DNA of 64,000 nucleotides from an uncultured Ectothiorhodospiraceae bacterium (lineage in GTDB: Bacteria > Pseudomonadota > Gammaproteobacteria > Nitrococcales > Nitrococcaceae): assembly GCA_913055565.1 (NCBI GenBank), contig CAJXKP010000001.1, positions 62,001-126,000 on the forward strand. Direction: 5' to 3'. Shown here one piece after another: positions 1 through 8,703 of the stretch. The notes under the pieces are model-generated. The model saw nothing but the letters and a program-made list of their open reading frames with translations, made no database searches and was not told the origin of the DNA. Numbering within the stretch: position 1 is the first letter of the stretch; the number at the start of each line of letters is the position of its first letter. The translations under genes and the position numbers were made by a program.

Positions 1-1018
1 ACATGGTCGCGACCCAATTGAACACCTTTACCCCGGTCGGCACCGCAATGAGCATCGTGGCGTACATAAAGAACAGCTCGCCCGCCAGCGGCATGCCCGC
101 CGTAAACATGTGATGGGCCCAGACGATGAACGACAGGAACGCGATGGAGGCCGTGGCGTACACCATGGAGCTGTAGCCGAACAACGGCTTACGGGCGAAG
201 GTCGGGATGATCTCCGAGAGAATGCCGAACGCCGGCAGGATCATGATGTAGACCTCGGGGTGGCCGAAGAACCAGAAGATGTGCTGGAACAGCACGGGGT
301 CACCCCCACCGGCGGCACTAAAGAAGGTCGTACCGAAGTACTGATCCGTCAGCAGCATGGTAATGCCGCCCGCTAACACCGGCATCACGGCGATAAGCAG
401 GTAGGCGGTAATCAGCCAGGTCCAGACGAACAGCGGCATGCGCATGAGGCTCATGCCAGGGGCGCGCATATTGAGAACCGTAGCAATCACGTTGATCGCG
501 CCCATGATGGAGCTAATGCCCAGGATATGGATCGAGAAGATCAAGAACGGGAAGGCATCACCCATCTGCAGGGATAGCGGCGGGTAGAGCGTCCAACCGC
601 CCGAGGGCCCGCCGCCCGGCAGAAAGACGGTTGACAGCAACATCAGGGAGGCGAACGGGAGCAGCCAGAAGCTCCAGTTGTTCATGCGCGGCAGCGCCAT
701 ATCGGGAGCGCCGATCATTAAGGGCACCATCCAGTTCGCCAACCCGACGAAGGCCGGCATCACCGCGCCAAAGATCATTACCAGCGCATGCATAGTGATC
801 ATCTGGTTGTAGAAATAGGGGTCCACAACCTGCATGCCAGGCTGGAAGAGCTCGGCCCGGATGAGCATGGCCATGGCGCCACCGACGAAGAACATCAGCA
901 GCGACCACAGCAGGTACAGCGTGCCGATATCCTTGTGATTGGTGGTAAACAGCCAACGCGCCGCGAACCCCCGCAGCCCGCTGTATTCCTCGCTCTCGTG
1001 CTCAGTCGTTGCAGTCAT
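1..1018 (-). CDS. coxA: Cytochrome c oxidase subunit I (5' part; gene runs off the left edge)
   Basis: Catalytic haem-copper subunit of the aa3-type terminal oxidase, which reduces O2 with electrons from cytochrome c and pumps protons across the inner membrane. The first 339 codons are present. The N-terminus reads [15 protein letters not shown] and is followed by the subunit I hallmarks [33 protein letters not shown] (a low-spin haem His) and [11 protein letters not shown] (CuB His and the cross-linked Tyr region), with several membrane helices. The ATG at 1018 has an AGAGGTAG ribosome site and lies 24 bases after the coxB stop, so the two genes are co-transcribed. The window edge cuts the 3' part, so helices VIII-XII and the remaining haem ligands are not visible. 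Confidence 0.97.
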   Translation of the reverse strand, partial: MTATTEHESEEYSGLRGFAARWLFTTNHKDIGTLYLLWSLLMFFVGGAMAMLIRAELFQPGMQVVDPYFYNQMITMHALVMIFGAVMPAFVGLANWMVPLMIGAPDMALPRMNNWSFWLLPFASLMLLSTVFLPGGGPSGGWTLYPPLSLQMGDAFPFLIFSIHILGISSIMGAINVIATVLNMRAPGMSLMRMPLFVWTWLITAYLLIAVMPVLAGGITMLLTDQYFGTTFFSAAGGGDPVLFQHIFWFFGHPEVYIMILPAFGILSEIIPTFARKPLFGYSSMVYATASIAFLSFIVWAHHMFTAGMPLAGELFFMYATMLIAVPTGVKVFNWVATM

Positions 1019-1042
1019 CGCAGCTACCTCTTGGTTGATCCG

Positions 1043-1903
1043 CTAGCGGCGGGCTACCGCGTCGCCGCTCGCTCGATCTAGCGCCGCCTTCGCGGCCGCC
1101 GTATCACCCTCTTTCTTGGCCGCCAACCACTCCTGGAAGCGCTCGGGCTCGACCGCTTCCACGACCACCGGCATAAAGCCGTGGCCACGACCACAGAGTT
1201 CCGCGCACTTGCCACGATACACGCCGGGCTCCTGGATCTCCGTCCAGGTCTCGTTGATGTAGCCTGGCACGGTATCCTTCTTCCAGCCGAGCTCCGGCAC
1301 CCACCAGGAATGGATGACGTCGTTCGAGGTCATCAGGAACTTGATCCGTGTGTTGGTCGGTAGGATAAGGCGATTGTCAACCTCACGCAGGTAATTCTCC
1401 ACGCTAGTGGGATCGACGCCAGAGCCGAGCCGTCGGGCGTAATTACTGTCAGTGGCGAGGGTGCTATAGAAGGCGACATCCTCGTCCATGTACTTGTAGT
1501 GCCACTTCCATTGATAGCCCGTGACCTTGACGCGCATGTCTGCGCCACTGGTGTCGTACATGTCGATGAGCGTCGTCGATGCTGGTACCGCCATGCTTAC
1601 CAGGATAAGGAAAGGGATAATCGTCCAGACGATTTCAACGCCGGTGCTGTGATGGAATTGCGCGGGCTTGACGCCGCGCGCCTTACGGTGCCGCACGATG
1701 GAGAAGATCATCGCGCCAAACACCAGGACCCCGATGACGACCACGATATAGAAGATCTGCATGTGCAGGCTGTAGACCTCGCGGCTCGTCGAGGTCACGC
1801 CTTCGGGCATATTCAGTACCCACTCCGCCAGCGCAGGCGAGGCTATCACCAGTAGCGCGAGCGCTATTGCGCCTCGCCCCGCTAGCCGTTTAATCCGATT
1901 CAT
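1043..1903 (-). CDS. coxB: Cytochrome c oxidase subunit II
   Basis: Subunit II carries the CuA centre that accepts electrons from cytochrome c and passes them to subunit I. The 286-residue protein has an N-terminal signal-like helix ending in SPALAEW (about residues 10-27), two membrane helices (about 48-70 and 88-107), then a periplasmic cupredoxin domain. The CuA motif CAELCGRGHGFM, with its Cys pair, His and Met, is intact, as is the aromatic GYQWKWHYKY patch. An upstream in-frame start at 1960 exists, but the ATG at 1903 is preceded by a GGGGGGAG ribosome site and gives a proper signal peptide, so it is preferred. It precedes coxA directly. Confidence 0.96.
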   Translation of the reverse strand: MNRIKRLAGRGAIALALLVIASPALAEWVLNMPEGVTSTSREVYSLHMQIFYIVVVIGVLVFGAMIFSIVRHRKARGVKPAQFHHSTGVEIVWTIIPFLILVSMAVPASTTLIDMYDTSGADMRVKVTGYQWKWHYKYMDEDVAFYSTLATDSNYARRLGSGVDPTSVENYLREVDNRLILPTNTRIKFLMTSNDVIHSWWVPELGWKKDTVPGYINETWTEIQEPGVYRGKCAELCGRGHGFMPVVVEAVEPERFQEWLAAKKEGDTAAAKAALDRASGDAVARR

Positions 1904-1980
1904 CGCAGCTTGGCTCCCCCCAATACATTGGATTAGCCGGCAGCGGCGACGCCATGCCATTAGCCACCGCTCCCCCTATT

Positions 1981-2505
1981 CTACCGGTCAGCGGCCAGCG
2001 CTGACCCCATAGGTCCGATCCAGGACCGCAGCTCCCGGGCGAGACCCCAGCGTGCCTCCGGTGCCAGGAATTCGCCCACCTCGACAGCCTCTCCGCGCGA
2101 GCGGATAACAACCCGTACGCCCGAGCCACTGGTCGGCTCTACGACGACCTCGGCCCACGCCCGCTGGAACTGCCACCGCTGCTCGGGCCGCCGCCGGCCC
2201 TTCTCAATGAGCAGCCAGTCTGCGCTCAAGCGCAGCACCTGCGTATCCAGCGATCGTCGCGCTGAGGCATAGAGCGCGGCACCTAGCGCCATTACCTCCA
2301 GTCCCGCGAACGGCAGAATAGGCCAATATCCCATGGCCGCAAAACCCGCCGCGACGCTCAGCGTGACGGTCGCCATGCCCACAAAGATCCGCACGGTCTG
2401 CGGCCAGTCCACGGCGAAGTCCGGGCGGATCACCCGGCAGTCGTCGCCCTGTTGAGATGCCTCGGTTACCGCCATCCCACTGCCCCATTCACGACCGTAC
2501 GCCAC
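1981..2505 (-). CDS. DUF2244 family membrane protein
   Basis: A 174-residue protein of the DUF2244 family, which is often found beside cytochrome oxidase genes. Two membrane helices (about residues 38-58 and 61-80) are followed by a soluble domain with the family-like stretch WLLIEKGRRRPEQRWQFQRAW. It precedes coxB by about 80 bases on the same strand, so a link to oxidase assembly or expression is plausible, but the function is unknown. A second in-frame ATG lies ten codons in (2475) and could be the true start. The family assignment is from memory of its pattern and was not searched. Confidence 0.75.
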   Translation of the reverse strand: MAYGREWGSGMAVTEASQQGDDCRVIRPDFAVDWPQTVRIFVGMATVTLSVAAGFAAMGYWPILPFAGLEVMALGAALYASARRSLDTQVLRLSADWLLIEKGRRRPEQRWQFQRAWAEVVVEPTSGSGVRVVIRSRGEAVEVGEFLAPEARWGLARELRSWIGPMGSALAADR

Positions 2506-2580
2506 TGTTGCGGGCCAGCCGGGGGCCTATTTTAGGCGCCCCGTCGCCATTTATCCACGCCACTAATCGTACAGCCGACG

Positions 2581-3258
2581 CTAGTGCCACCACGCGGTGT
2601 CATTCAGCCACGCGGCGACGTCGCTCGGTTCCGGGCGGCTCAGCCAGGGCACCCGCCCCAGCAATGGCGCGTTGAGCCGCCTTTCAAGGCTCGCGATCTG
2701 ATCCGCCACCCGCTCGGGCTCCGGTTCCATGATATTAGCTACCCAACCAGCGAACGCCGCGCCATCGCGCTTAATGGCATCGGCAGTAAGCAGGGCGTGG
2801 TTGAGGCAACCAAGCCGAATGCCGACGACCAGGATAACCGGTGCGCGCAGGGCTAGGGCCAGGTCCGCCATGGTCTCGGTCGCGGATAGCGGCACCCGCC
2901 AACCGCCAGCCCCCTCGATAACGAGGCCATCGGCCACCGGCAATTGATCCGCCATGGCGGCCAGTTCCGCGGCGTCCATGCTCAGGCTGACCTCTTCCGC
3001 TGCCAGGTGCGGGGCGAGCGCGGGCGCGAGCGCGACCGGATTGATCCGCTCGTAATCAATCGGTTGGGTCAGGGCATCCCGCAAGATAAGCGCATCCTCG
3101 TTACGCAGGCCATCGCCGCCGAGCAAGCACCCCGTAGCTACGGGCTTATAAGCGGCCGTCGAGAATCCGCGCGCGGCCAGGGCGGCGAGCATGCCGGCCG
3201 CAACCCGGGTCTTGCCGACGCCCGTATCGGTACCGGTCACGAACCAGCGCCGACTCAT
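2581..3258 (-). CDS. bioD: Dethiobiotin synthetase
   Basis: ATP-dependent carboxylase that closes the ureido ring of 7,8-diaminopelargonate to give dethiobiotin, the penultimate step of biotin synthesis, in the cytoplasm. It has 225 residues, the normal length. The N-terminus FVTGTDTGVGKTRVAAGML is the family P-loop with its catalytic Lys, and VIEGAGGWRVPL is the second signature. Its ATG overlaps the bioC stop as ATGA, so translation of the two is coupled. It is the last gene of the bioB-F-C-D operon; the next gene (DUF2244) begins about 75 bases further on. Confidence 0.96.
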   Translation of the reverse strand: MSRRWFVTGTDTGVGKTRVAAGMLAALAARGFSTAAYKPVATGCLLGGDGLRNEDALILRDALTQPIDYERINPVALAPALAPHLAAEEVSLSMDAAELAAMADQLPVADGLVIEGAGGWRVPLSATETMADLALALRAPVILVVGIRLGCLNHALLTADAIKRDGAAFAGWVANIMEPEPERVADQIASLERRLNAPLLGRVPWLSRPEPSDVAAWLNDTAWWH

Positions 3259-4151
3259 GACGGCGACTCACCGCGCCGCCTAACGGGGATCTGCCCAACC
3301 TCGACCCGGGTGGCGCCGTCCTCGTCGGTGTGCTGCGGCACGGCATCCGTGCCCCAGGCATGCCCGTAGATGACCTCCCAGGTCGCTGGCAACCGCCCCT
3401 CCCCATCGCGCTGGGCCTCATAGGCACGCTCCATGGCGCGCAGGCGCCCACGGCCCGTGAGGCCGCGCTCACGCCCAGCCATGGCGTTCTGCGCCCCAAT
3501 GGCCTTGAGATCGCGCATGAGCGAGCGCGGGGTATCGTAGGTAAGCGTAAAGTACTCCATATCCATAACCGGATCCGCCAGCTTGGCGTGCGCCATGACA
3601 TCGCCGACGTCGTGCATATCGATAAAGCGATGGACATGCCTGGCATCATCCACGGCTGCCCAGGCCTGGCGGAGCTCGCTCAGCGTGTCGGGGCCAAAAC
3701 TGGAGAACATCAACACACCCCCCGGACGAAGGACGCGCTGGAACTCGCGAAAGACGGCATCCAGATCGGGAATCCACTGCAGCGTGAGGTTCGAGAAGAT
3801 GGTATCGAAGCTGTCATCGGCCACCGGCAGGCGCACCGCATCACCGGCGATGCAGGGCAGGCCGCGCCACCACGGTCCTCGCCGACGCGCGCGCGACAGC
3901 ATCCCGGGAGCGACGTCCAGCGCCGTGACGCGCGCCTGACGGTAGCGCCGCATCAGCGCCGCCGTCGTTCGCCCCGTGCCGGCACCGACATCGAGGATGC
4001 GCCTTGGCGGCTCGCGTAGCAGGGTCAAGCGCTCGATCAATCGTTCACCGACCTCCGCCTGCAGAACGGCCGCGTCATCGTAGCTCTGGGCCGCCCGATC
4101 AAACGCCCGGCGGACCGCACTCGCCTCCGGCCGGAGGGGATCCTCGCTCAT
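3255..4151 (-). CDS. bioC: Malonyl-ACP O-methyltransferase BioC
   Basis: SAM-dependent methyltransferase that caps malonyl-ACP as a methyl ester, letting fatty acid synthase build the pimeloyl chain for biotin. It has 298 residues. The start ATG at 4151 (MSEDPLRPEASAVRRAF) has an AGAGGTG ribosome site; an upstream in-frame extension to 4253 looks non-coding. The class I SAM motif ILDVGAGTGRTTAAL sits at about residue 55, and RAFDRAAQSYDDAAVLQ at the N-terminus is typical of BioC. The C-terminal third is longer than in the shortest homologues. It is separated from bioF by 117 bases, and the partner esterase gene bioH is not in the cluster. Confidence 0.93.
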   Translation of the reverse strand: MSEDPLRPEASAVRRAFDRAAQSYDDAAVLQAEVGERLIERLTLLREPPRRILDVGAGTGRTTAALMRRYRQARVTALDVAPGMLSRARRRGPWWRGLPCIAGDAVRLPVADDSFDTIFSNLTLQWIPDLDAVFREFQRVLRPGGVLMFSSFGPDTLSELRQAWAAVDDARHVHRFIDMHDVGDVMAHAKLADPVMDMEYFTLTYDTPRSLMRDLKAIGAQNAMAGRERGLTGRGRLRAMERAYEAQRDGEGRLPATWEVIYGHAWGTDAVPQHTDEDGATRVEVGQIPVRRRGESPS

Positions 4152-4268
4152 TAGCACCTCTTTCGCTCGGGCGGCGAGCCACCAACCGCCACGATTCGGA
4201 TTGTTGGACAGCCCCCGCTTGGTGATAGCGCGCCCGGCGATAGCCAGGGCCACTACCGTCAGGCCATT

Positions 4269-5429
4269 CTACCCCGTTGCCCGTTCCCGCGCGGCGTCCA
4301 GCGCCGTCAATAGCCCCGTCACGTCGCGTTCCGTGTGCGCGGCACTCAGGGTCACGCGCAGACGGGCCGAGCCCTCCGGCACCGTCGGTGGCCGGATCGC
4401 CGTCACCAGGTAGCCTCGTTCGGCCAGCGCGGCACTCCAGGCCGTTGCCGCCTCCGCGTCACCAACGCGTACCGGCTGGATCGCGGTATCCGAGGGCATC
4501 AGGCTCAGACCGCGGCGCCGGGCGCCGTCACGGAACTGCTCGACAAGCGACCGCAAATGGTGGCGCCGCGCGGGTTCGGCTTGCAGGATCGATAACGCCG
4601 TACGCACCCCCTCGGCCACCGCCGGTGGGACAGCGGTGGTGTAGATATAGGGCCGCGCGGCCTGGACAAGGTAATCGCAGAGTTCCGCCGACCCGGCCAC
4701 GAAGGCGCCACTGCCCCCCAAGGCCTTACCCAGCGTGCCGACGAGCACAGGCACCTGATCCTGGCCAATCCCGGCACCGGCCACGCTGCCCGCGCCATGG
4801 TCACCAACGACACCGATCCCGTGGGCATCGTCGACCATCAGCAGGGCATCCTGATCACGGGCCGCTGCCGCGAGCTCGGCAACCGGCGCGATATCGCCGT
4901 CCATACTGAACACGCCATCGCTAGCCACCAATCGCTCGCCGCGTGCCGTTTGCAACCGCTCGGCGGCCGAAGCCGCGTCGGCGTGGGCGTAGCGAACCAG
5001 GCGCGCCTCGCTGAGCCGGCCGCCATCCAGCAGCGAGGCGTGATTGAGCCGGTCCTGCACCACCGTATCACCGCGAGCGCTTAGGGCATCGATCACGCCC
5101 ATGTTCGCCATGTATCCGGTGGAGAAGAGCAACGCGCGTTCGCGCCCCAGGAAGGCGGCCAGCTCGCGCTCGAGATACTCGTGGGCGGGCCGATGACCAC
5201 TAACCAGGTGGGCGGCGCCGCTACCCGCGCCATGGGAGCGGGCGGCGGATGCCACGGCCTCGGCGACCCGAGGCTCACCCGCTAGCCCGAGATAGTCATT
5301 GCTACAAAACGGCGTCAGCCAGCTGCCGTCGTCGCTGCACACGCGGCGCCCATCGGTGTGCAGGGTACGCACGCGCCGAAACAGGCCCGCCTGCCAGCGA
5401 CGCTGGAGATAGCCGGCGAGATCGCGCAC
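4269..5429 (-). CDS. bioF: 8-amino-7-oxononanoate synthase
   Basis: PLP enzyme that condenses pimeloyl-ACP (or CoA) with L-alanine, the first step of biotin ring assembly. It has 386 residues, the usual length. Visible motifs are FCSNDYLGLAG, the PLP-aspartate region LMVDDAHGIGVVGDHGAGS and the Schiff-base lysine in VGTLGKALGGSGAFVAG. The start is GTG at 5429, since no in-frame ATG lies between it and the bioB stop ten bases upstream. This tight spacing indicates co-translation with bioB. Confidence 0.96.
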   Translation of the reverse strand: MRDLAGYLQRRWQAGLFRRVRTLHTDGRRVCSDDGSWLTPFCSNDYLGLAGEPRVAEAVASAARSHGAGSGAAHLVSGHRPAHEYLERELAAFLGRERALLFSTGYMANMGVIDALSARGDTVVQDRLNHASLLDGGRLSEARLVRYAHADAASAAERLQTARGERLVASDGVFSMDGDIAPVAELAAAARDQDALLMVDDAHGIGVVGDHGAGSVAGAGIGQDQVPVLVGTLGKALGGSGAFVAGSAELCDYLVQAARPYIYTTAVPPAVAEGVRTALSILQAEPARRHHLRSLVEQFRDGARRRGLSLMPSDTAIQPVRVGDAEAATAWSAALAERGYLVTAIRPPTVPEGSARLRVTLSAAHTERDVTGLLTALDAARERATG

Positions 5430-5439
5430 CGGGTCTGGC

Positions 5440-6429
5440 TCAGGCGGGTGCCTGAGCGGTCTCCTCGTGGTTCTGGAAACGCATGCCCAGGCGCGCGAGC
5501 AGGGCCTGATCGTGCTGGACCTCGGGGTTATCAGTAGTCAGCAGCTGATCCCCGTAGAAGATGCTATTGGCCCCGGCGAGGAAGCAAAGCGCCTGAAGCT
5601 CGTCGTTCATCTCGTCGCGCCCGGCCGACAGCCGCACCCAGGACCGCGGCATGATGAGGCGTGCCACGGCGATGGTGCGAACGAACTCAAAGGGGTCAAC
5701 CTGTTCCATACCGTGGAACGGCGTGCCTGGCACCTGGACGAGCCGATTAATAGGCACGCTCTCGGGGTGAACCGCCAGGGTTGCGAGGACGGTCAGCATG
5801 GCCGCGCGATCGGCGACCGTTTCCCCCATACCGATGATGCCGCCGCAGCACACCTTGATGCCGGCCTCGCGGACCGCCTCCAGGGTATCCAGGCGCTCCT
5901 GGAAGCTGCGCGTGGTCACCACCTCGTCGTAATACTCCGGCGAGGTGTCGATATTGTGGTTATAGTAATCGAGGCCCGCGTCTCTGAGGCGCTCAGCCTG
6001 GTGCGGCTTGAGCATGCCGAGCGTGGCACAGGTCTCGAGCCCGAGCGAGCGCACCCCCGCGACCAGATCGGCAACGGCATCCACCTGACGCTCCTTCGGA
6101 TTACGCCAGGCGGCGCCCATGCAAAAGCGAGTCGCCCCAGCCTCCTTGGCCCGTCGCGCCGTTGCCAGGACCTGCTCTCGATCCATTAGCGCCTCCGGCT
6201 CGAGGCCCGTGTGGTAGCGAATACTCTGGGGGCAATACTTGCAGTCCTCGGGGCAACCCCCCGTCTTAATGCTCAGCAGCGTGCTGGCCTGTATCTCCGC
6301 CGGATCGAAGTGGCGCCTGTGGACACCCTGGGCGCGGTAGATCAGATCGTGGAACGGTAGGGCGAATAACGCCTCGACCTCGTGGCGTTGCCAATCATGG
6401 CGGATATCGGCGTCGGCGGGCGTGGACAT
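5440..6429 (-). CDS. bioB: Biotin synthase
   Basis: Radical SAM enzyme that inserts sulfur into dethiobiotin to make biotin. It has 329 residues. The radical SAM [4Fe-4S] motif [12 protein letters not shown] (CxxxCxxC) is present, as are the cysteines of the sacrificial [2Fe-2S] cluster in ETCATLGM and [11 protein letters not shown], and [13 protein letters not shown], typical of BioB. It is the first gene of the biotin operon. The ATG at 6429 faces comF 31 bases away. A near-perfect sigma-70 promoter and a candidate BirA operator lie just upstream, suggesting repression by biotinyl-AMP-loaded BirA. Confidence 0.98.
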   Translation of the reverse strand: MSTPADADIRHDWQRHEVEALFALPFHDLIYRAQGVHRRHFDPAEIQASTLLSIKTGGCPEDCKYCPQSIRYHTGLEPEALMDREQVLATARRAKEAGATRFCMGAAWRNPKERQVDAVADLVAGVRSLGLETCATLGMLKPHQAERLRDAGLDYYNHNIDTSPEYYDEVVTTRSFQERLDTLEAVREAGIKVCCGGIIGMGETVADRAAMLTVLATLAVHPESVPINRLVQVPGTPFHGMEQVDPFEFVRTIAVARLIMPRSWVRLSAGRDEMNDELQALCFLAGANSIFYGDQLLTTDNPEVQHDQALLARLGMRFQNHEETAQAPA

Positions 6430-6460
6430 GCGTTAAACTCTCGCTTGATCCGAGGCGGCT

Positions 6461-7186
6461 GTGTGGCTGAATGGTAGCGTGCCGACAAGGACTGTCAACC
6501 AAAAACAAGGGCGCCAGGTTAACGGACTGCTAACCAGACTCCTCGCTCAGTTACTGGAGCGCGACTGCCGGCTCTGCCATGAGCACGTTCCATCCGGCGA
6601 GGCGCTATGCCCCCAGTGCCGCAATGCCTTGCCATGGCTTAGCGCCGGCTGCTCACGCTGTGCTGACCCACGCGCCCCGGCCTGTGAATGCGGCCACTGC
6701 CAGCGCTACCCCCCAGCGTTCGATCGGGTCGTCGCCGGCTTCGAGTACCGCGATGAGGTCGCCTCACTGATACGACGCTTCAAGCACGGCGGCGACCTGA
6801 GCGCCGGGCGCGTCCTCGCCGATGCCTTGGCCGAGCAATGCCCGACCGATCTACCGCCGACGCTGGTGCCAGTCCCGCTCGATCGCCGACGCTTGCGCGA
6901 ACGGGGGTTCAATCAAGCCATCGAGATCGCCCGTCGGCTGCCGGGGGGCATTGCTAGCGGCCTCGTGGTTCGCGGAGGCAGTCATCAGCCGCAGAGCTTG
7001 TTGGCGGCCCACCAGCGTCGGCGCAATATCCGACATGCCTTTCGCCTAGCCACCGATCAGGTGCCGACGCGCCTGACCATCGTCGACGACGTGGTCACCA
7101 CCGGCGCGACCGTGCGTGAGCTAGCCCGCATCCTGGCCCGGGCCGGGGCCCGTGAGATAATGGTCTGCGCGCTAGCGCGCGCCTGA
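6461..7186 (+). CDS. comF: ComF family phosphoribosyltransferase-like protein
   Basis: Protein of the ComFC/GntX group, needed for DNA uptake in naturally transformable bacteria. It has about 241 residues. An N-terminal zinc-ribbon-like cysteine cluster includes CRLCHEHV, CPQC, CSRC and CECGHC. The C-terminal PRTase fold has the PRPP-binding loop LTIVDDVVTTGATVREL. The GTG at 6461 has a GAGG site five bases upstream; a GTG at 6479 is an alternative. It is divergent from bioB. The pil genes in this window would be natural partners if the organism takes up DNA, but that is inference. Confidence 0.88.
   Translation: MWLNGSVPTRTVNQKQGRQVNGLLTRLLAQLLERDCRLCHEHVPSGEALCPQCRNALPWLSAGCSRCADPRAPACECGHCQRYPPAFDRVVAGFEYRDEVASLIRRFKHGGDLSAGRVLADALAEQCPTDLPPTLVPVPLDRRRLRERGFNQAIEIARRLPGGIASGLVVRGGSHQPQSLLAAHQRRRNIRHAFRLATDQVPTRLTIVDDVVTTGATVRELARILARAGAREIMVCALARA
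6471..6498 (-). promoter_or_regulatory. Candidate bioB promoter
   Basis: On the minus strand the perfect -35 hexamer TTGACA (6498 to 6493) is followed, after 16 bases, by TACCAT (6476 to 6471), which matches the -10 consensus at four of six bases. Initiation would fall near 6464, about 35 bases before the bioB ATG. The assignment rests on sequence and position only. Confidence 0.6.
6492..6525. promoter_or_regulatory. Candidate BirA (biotin repressor) operator
   Basis: An inverted pair of half-sites, CTGTCAACC (6492-6500) and GGTTAACGG (6517-6525), is separated by 16 bases. The BirA consensus is TTGTAAACC, a 14-16 base spacer, then GGTTTACAA; the arms match at seven and six of nine positions. 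The left arm overlaps the -35 box of the predicted bioB promoter, which is where a repressor should sit. It also lies inside the N-terminal codons of the divergent comF gene. Confidence 0.5.
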
Positions 7187-7194
7187 GCCGTTAG

Positions 7195-8073
7195 TCAGGC
7201 GTACATAAAGTGGAGCAGTATGCCCAGGAAAATCACGCCGCCGTAGGTATTGTTGTTCAAAAAGGCATGGAAGCAGTTATCCCGGTCCTGGTCCTTGATC
7301 AGCCACTGCTGGCGGACGAAGAGCAACGCGGCGACGGCCAGGCTGGCATAGTAGACGAGCCCCAGATCGTTGACGACGCCGACCGCGACGAGCAACAGCG
7401 TCATCGCGAGCTGCAGCATCGCGATGATCAATCGATCGTAATCACCGAACAGCACCGCCGTGGACTTAATGCCGATCCGGCGGTCGTCCTCGCGGTCTAC
7501 CATGGCGTACTCCGTATCGTAGACCGCCGCCCATAGCACAGACACTAATAGCACCAGCCAAGCCTCGCCGGGTACCGTCGCTGTCTCGGCTGCGTAGCCC
7601 ATGGGGATAGCCCAGCCAAACGCGGCGCCGAGATAGAGCTGGGGGAAATGGGTATAGCGCTTCATAAACGGATAGCTCGCCGCCAACGCCACCGCAACCG
7701 GGGCCAGCGCGATGGTCAGCCAGTTCATCGTCGACACCAGCGCCAGGGCGAACAGGCAGAGAACGACGAACAGGGCCAGGGCCTCACGCTCGGTTACAGC
7801 GCCCGTTGCCAGCGGTCGCGCCCGCGTGCGCTGGACGTGGCCGTCGAGATGGCGATCCGCGTAGTCGTTGATGACGCAGCCGGCGGCGCGCATGACCACA
7901 ACACCCAGGACAAAGACGGCCAAAACGCCGGGCCGCGGCGGCCCCCCAGCGGCCAGCCAGAGCCCCCAGAGCGTCGGCCAGAGCAACAGGAAATTGCCGA
8001 TGGGCCGGTTGAGTCGCATCAGGCGCCAGTACGATCCGGCGCGCTGGGTGATCAAGCTAATCGCGGCGTTCAT
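7195..8073 (-). CDS. ubiA: 4-hydroxybenzoate polyprenyltransferase
   Basis: Integral membrane enzyme that attaches the polyprenyl tail to 4-hydroxybenzoate in ubiquinone synthesis. It has 292 residues with about eight hydrophobic helices. The first Asp-rich motif is [15 protein letters not shown] and the second is [13 protein letters not shown]; both bind Mg-polyprenyl diphosphate. The start ATG at 8073 ([20 protein letters not shown]) was chosen because the longer frame to 8250 runs through ubiC. It overlaps the 3' end of ubiC by 17 bases, so the two steps are coupled. It converges on comF with only eight bases between stops. Confidence 0.96.
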   Translation of the reverse strand: MNAAISLITQRAGSYWRLMRLNRPIGNFLLLWPTLWGLWLAAGGPPRPGVLAVFVLGVVVMRAAGCVINDYADRHLDGHVQRTRARPLATGAVTEREALALFVVLCLFALALVSTMNWLTIALAPVAVALAASYPFMKRYTHFPQLYLGAAFGWAIPMGYAAETATVPGEAWLVLLVSVLWAAVYDTEYAMVDREDDRRIGIKSTAVLFGDYDRLIIAMLQLAMTLLLVAVGVVNDLGLVYYASLAVAALLFVRQQWLIKDQDRDNCFHAFLNNNTYGGVIFLGILLHFMYA

Positions 8074-8638
8074 TACCAACCTTCCCTTCCGTGAGCCGCC
8101 AAGGAACCAGAAACACCTCGGTAACCAATAGGCCACGCTCGTCGACACGGAATACGGAGCGCCGCGCCCAGAGCTCGTCCGTGGCGGGCATGCCGGTGCG
8201 CGCTTGGGCGCGCTCGTGGAGCCAGTCCCCGGGGCGCAGCCGGGCAACACCCAGCGCCCCGCGACGAAGCCTATGGCGGCCGAAGATCAATTCGCCAAGC
8301 GGGCGATCACCAAGGCGCTTGAGCCCGGCCAACGGCCCGTCCACCAAGTCCGGTGGGACCACAGTGCGCCCGAAGATCTGCGGTGTCTGCCCTAATCCCA
8401 GCCAGACCTCACGCGTCCAGGCGTAGCGCCCCGTCGCCAGCGCCAGGCCCAAGACCTCGTCGTGCGCCGGCAGGGCCCAGCCCTCACCGAGGCGCCGGAA
8501 GGCGAAGCGCTCACCCGCTATGCCCCGAATGCGGCGCGTGAGCGAACCCGGCTCGCGGATCCAGGCGCGCAGATGGCGGGGCATCGACGCCGGCAGGGGC
8601 GCGCCCAGCGGTCGCCAACTTGGGGATCGGTAAGCCAT
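8057..8638 (-). CDS. ubiC: Chorismate--pyruvate lyase
   Basis: Cytoplasmic enzyme that removes pyruvate from chorismate to give 4-hydroxybenzoate, the substrate of UbiA. It has 193 residues. The conserved active-site surroundings are visible: TREVWLG (substrate-binding Arg), [10 protein letters not shown] and LLVTEVFLP-like VTEVFLVPW (catalytic Glu). Identity rests on these and on the adjacent, overlapping ubiA. The protein is slightly longer than the E. coli enzyme (about 165 residues). Confidence 0.88.
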   Translation of the reverse strand: MAYRSPSWRPLGAPLPASMPRHLRAWIREPGSLTRRIRGIAGERFAFRRLGEGWALPAHDEVLGLALATGRYAWTREVWLGLGQTPQIFGRTVVPPDLVDGPLAGLKRLGDRPLGELIFGRHRLRRGALGVARLRPGDWLHERAQARTGMPATDELWARRSVFRVDERGLLVTEVFLVPWRLTEGKVGNERRD

Positions 8639-8703
8639 TTCGCCTCTCTAAAAACGGCGCTCATGGCACATTATTGCATCCCTGCCAGCGCCTCCCCCTG
8701 CTC

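Noticed and set aside
2549-2560. DnaA-like box (TTATCCACG) upstream of the DUF2244 gene
   Set aside because: An isolated 8/9 match, expected several times by chance in this window.
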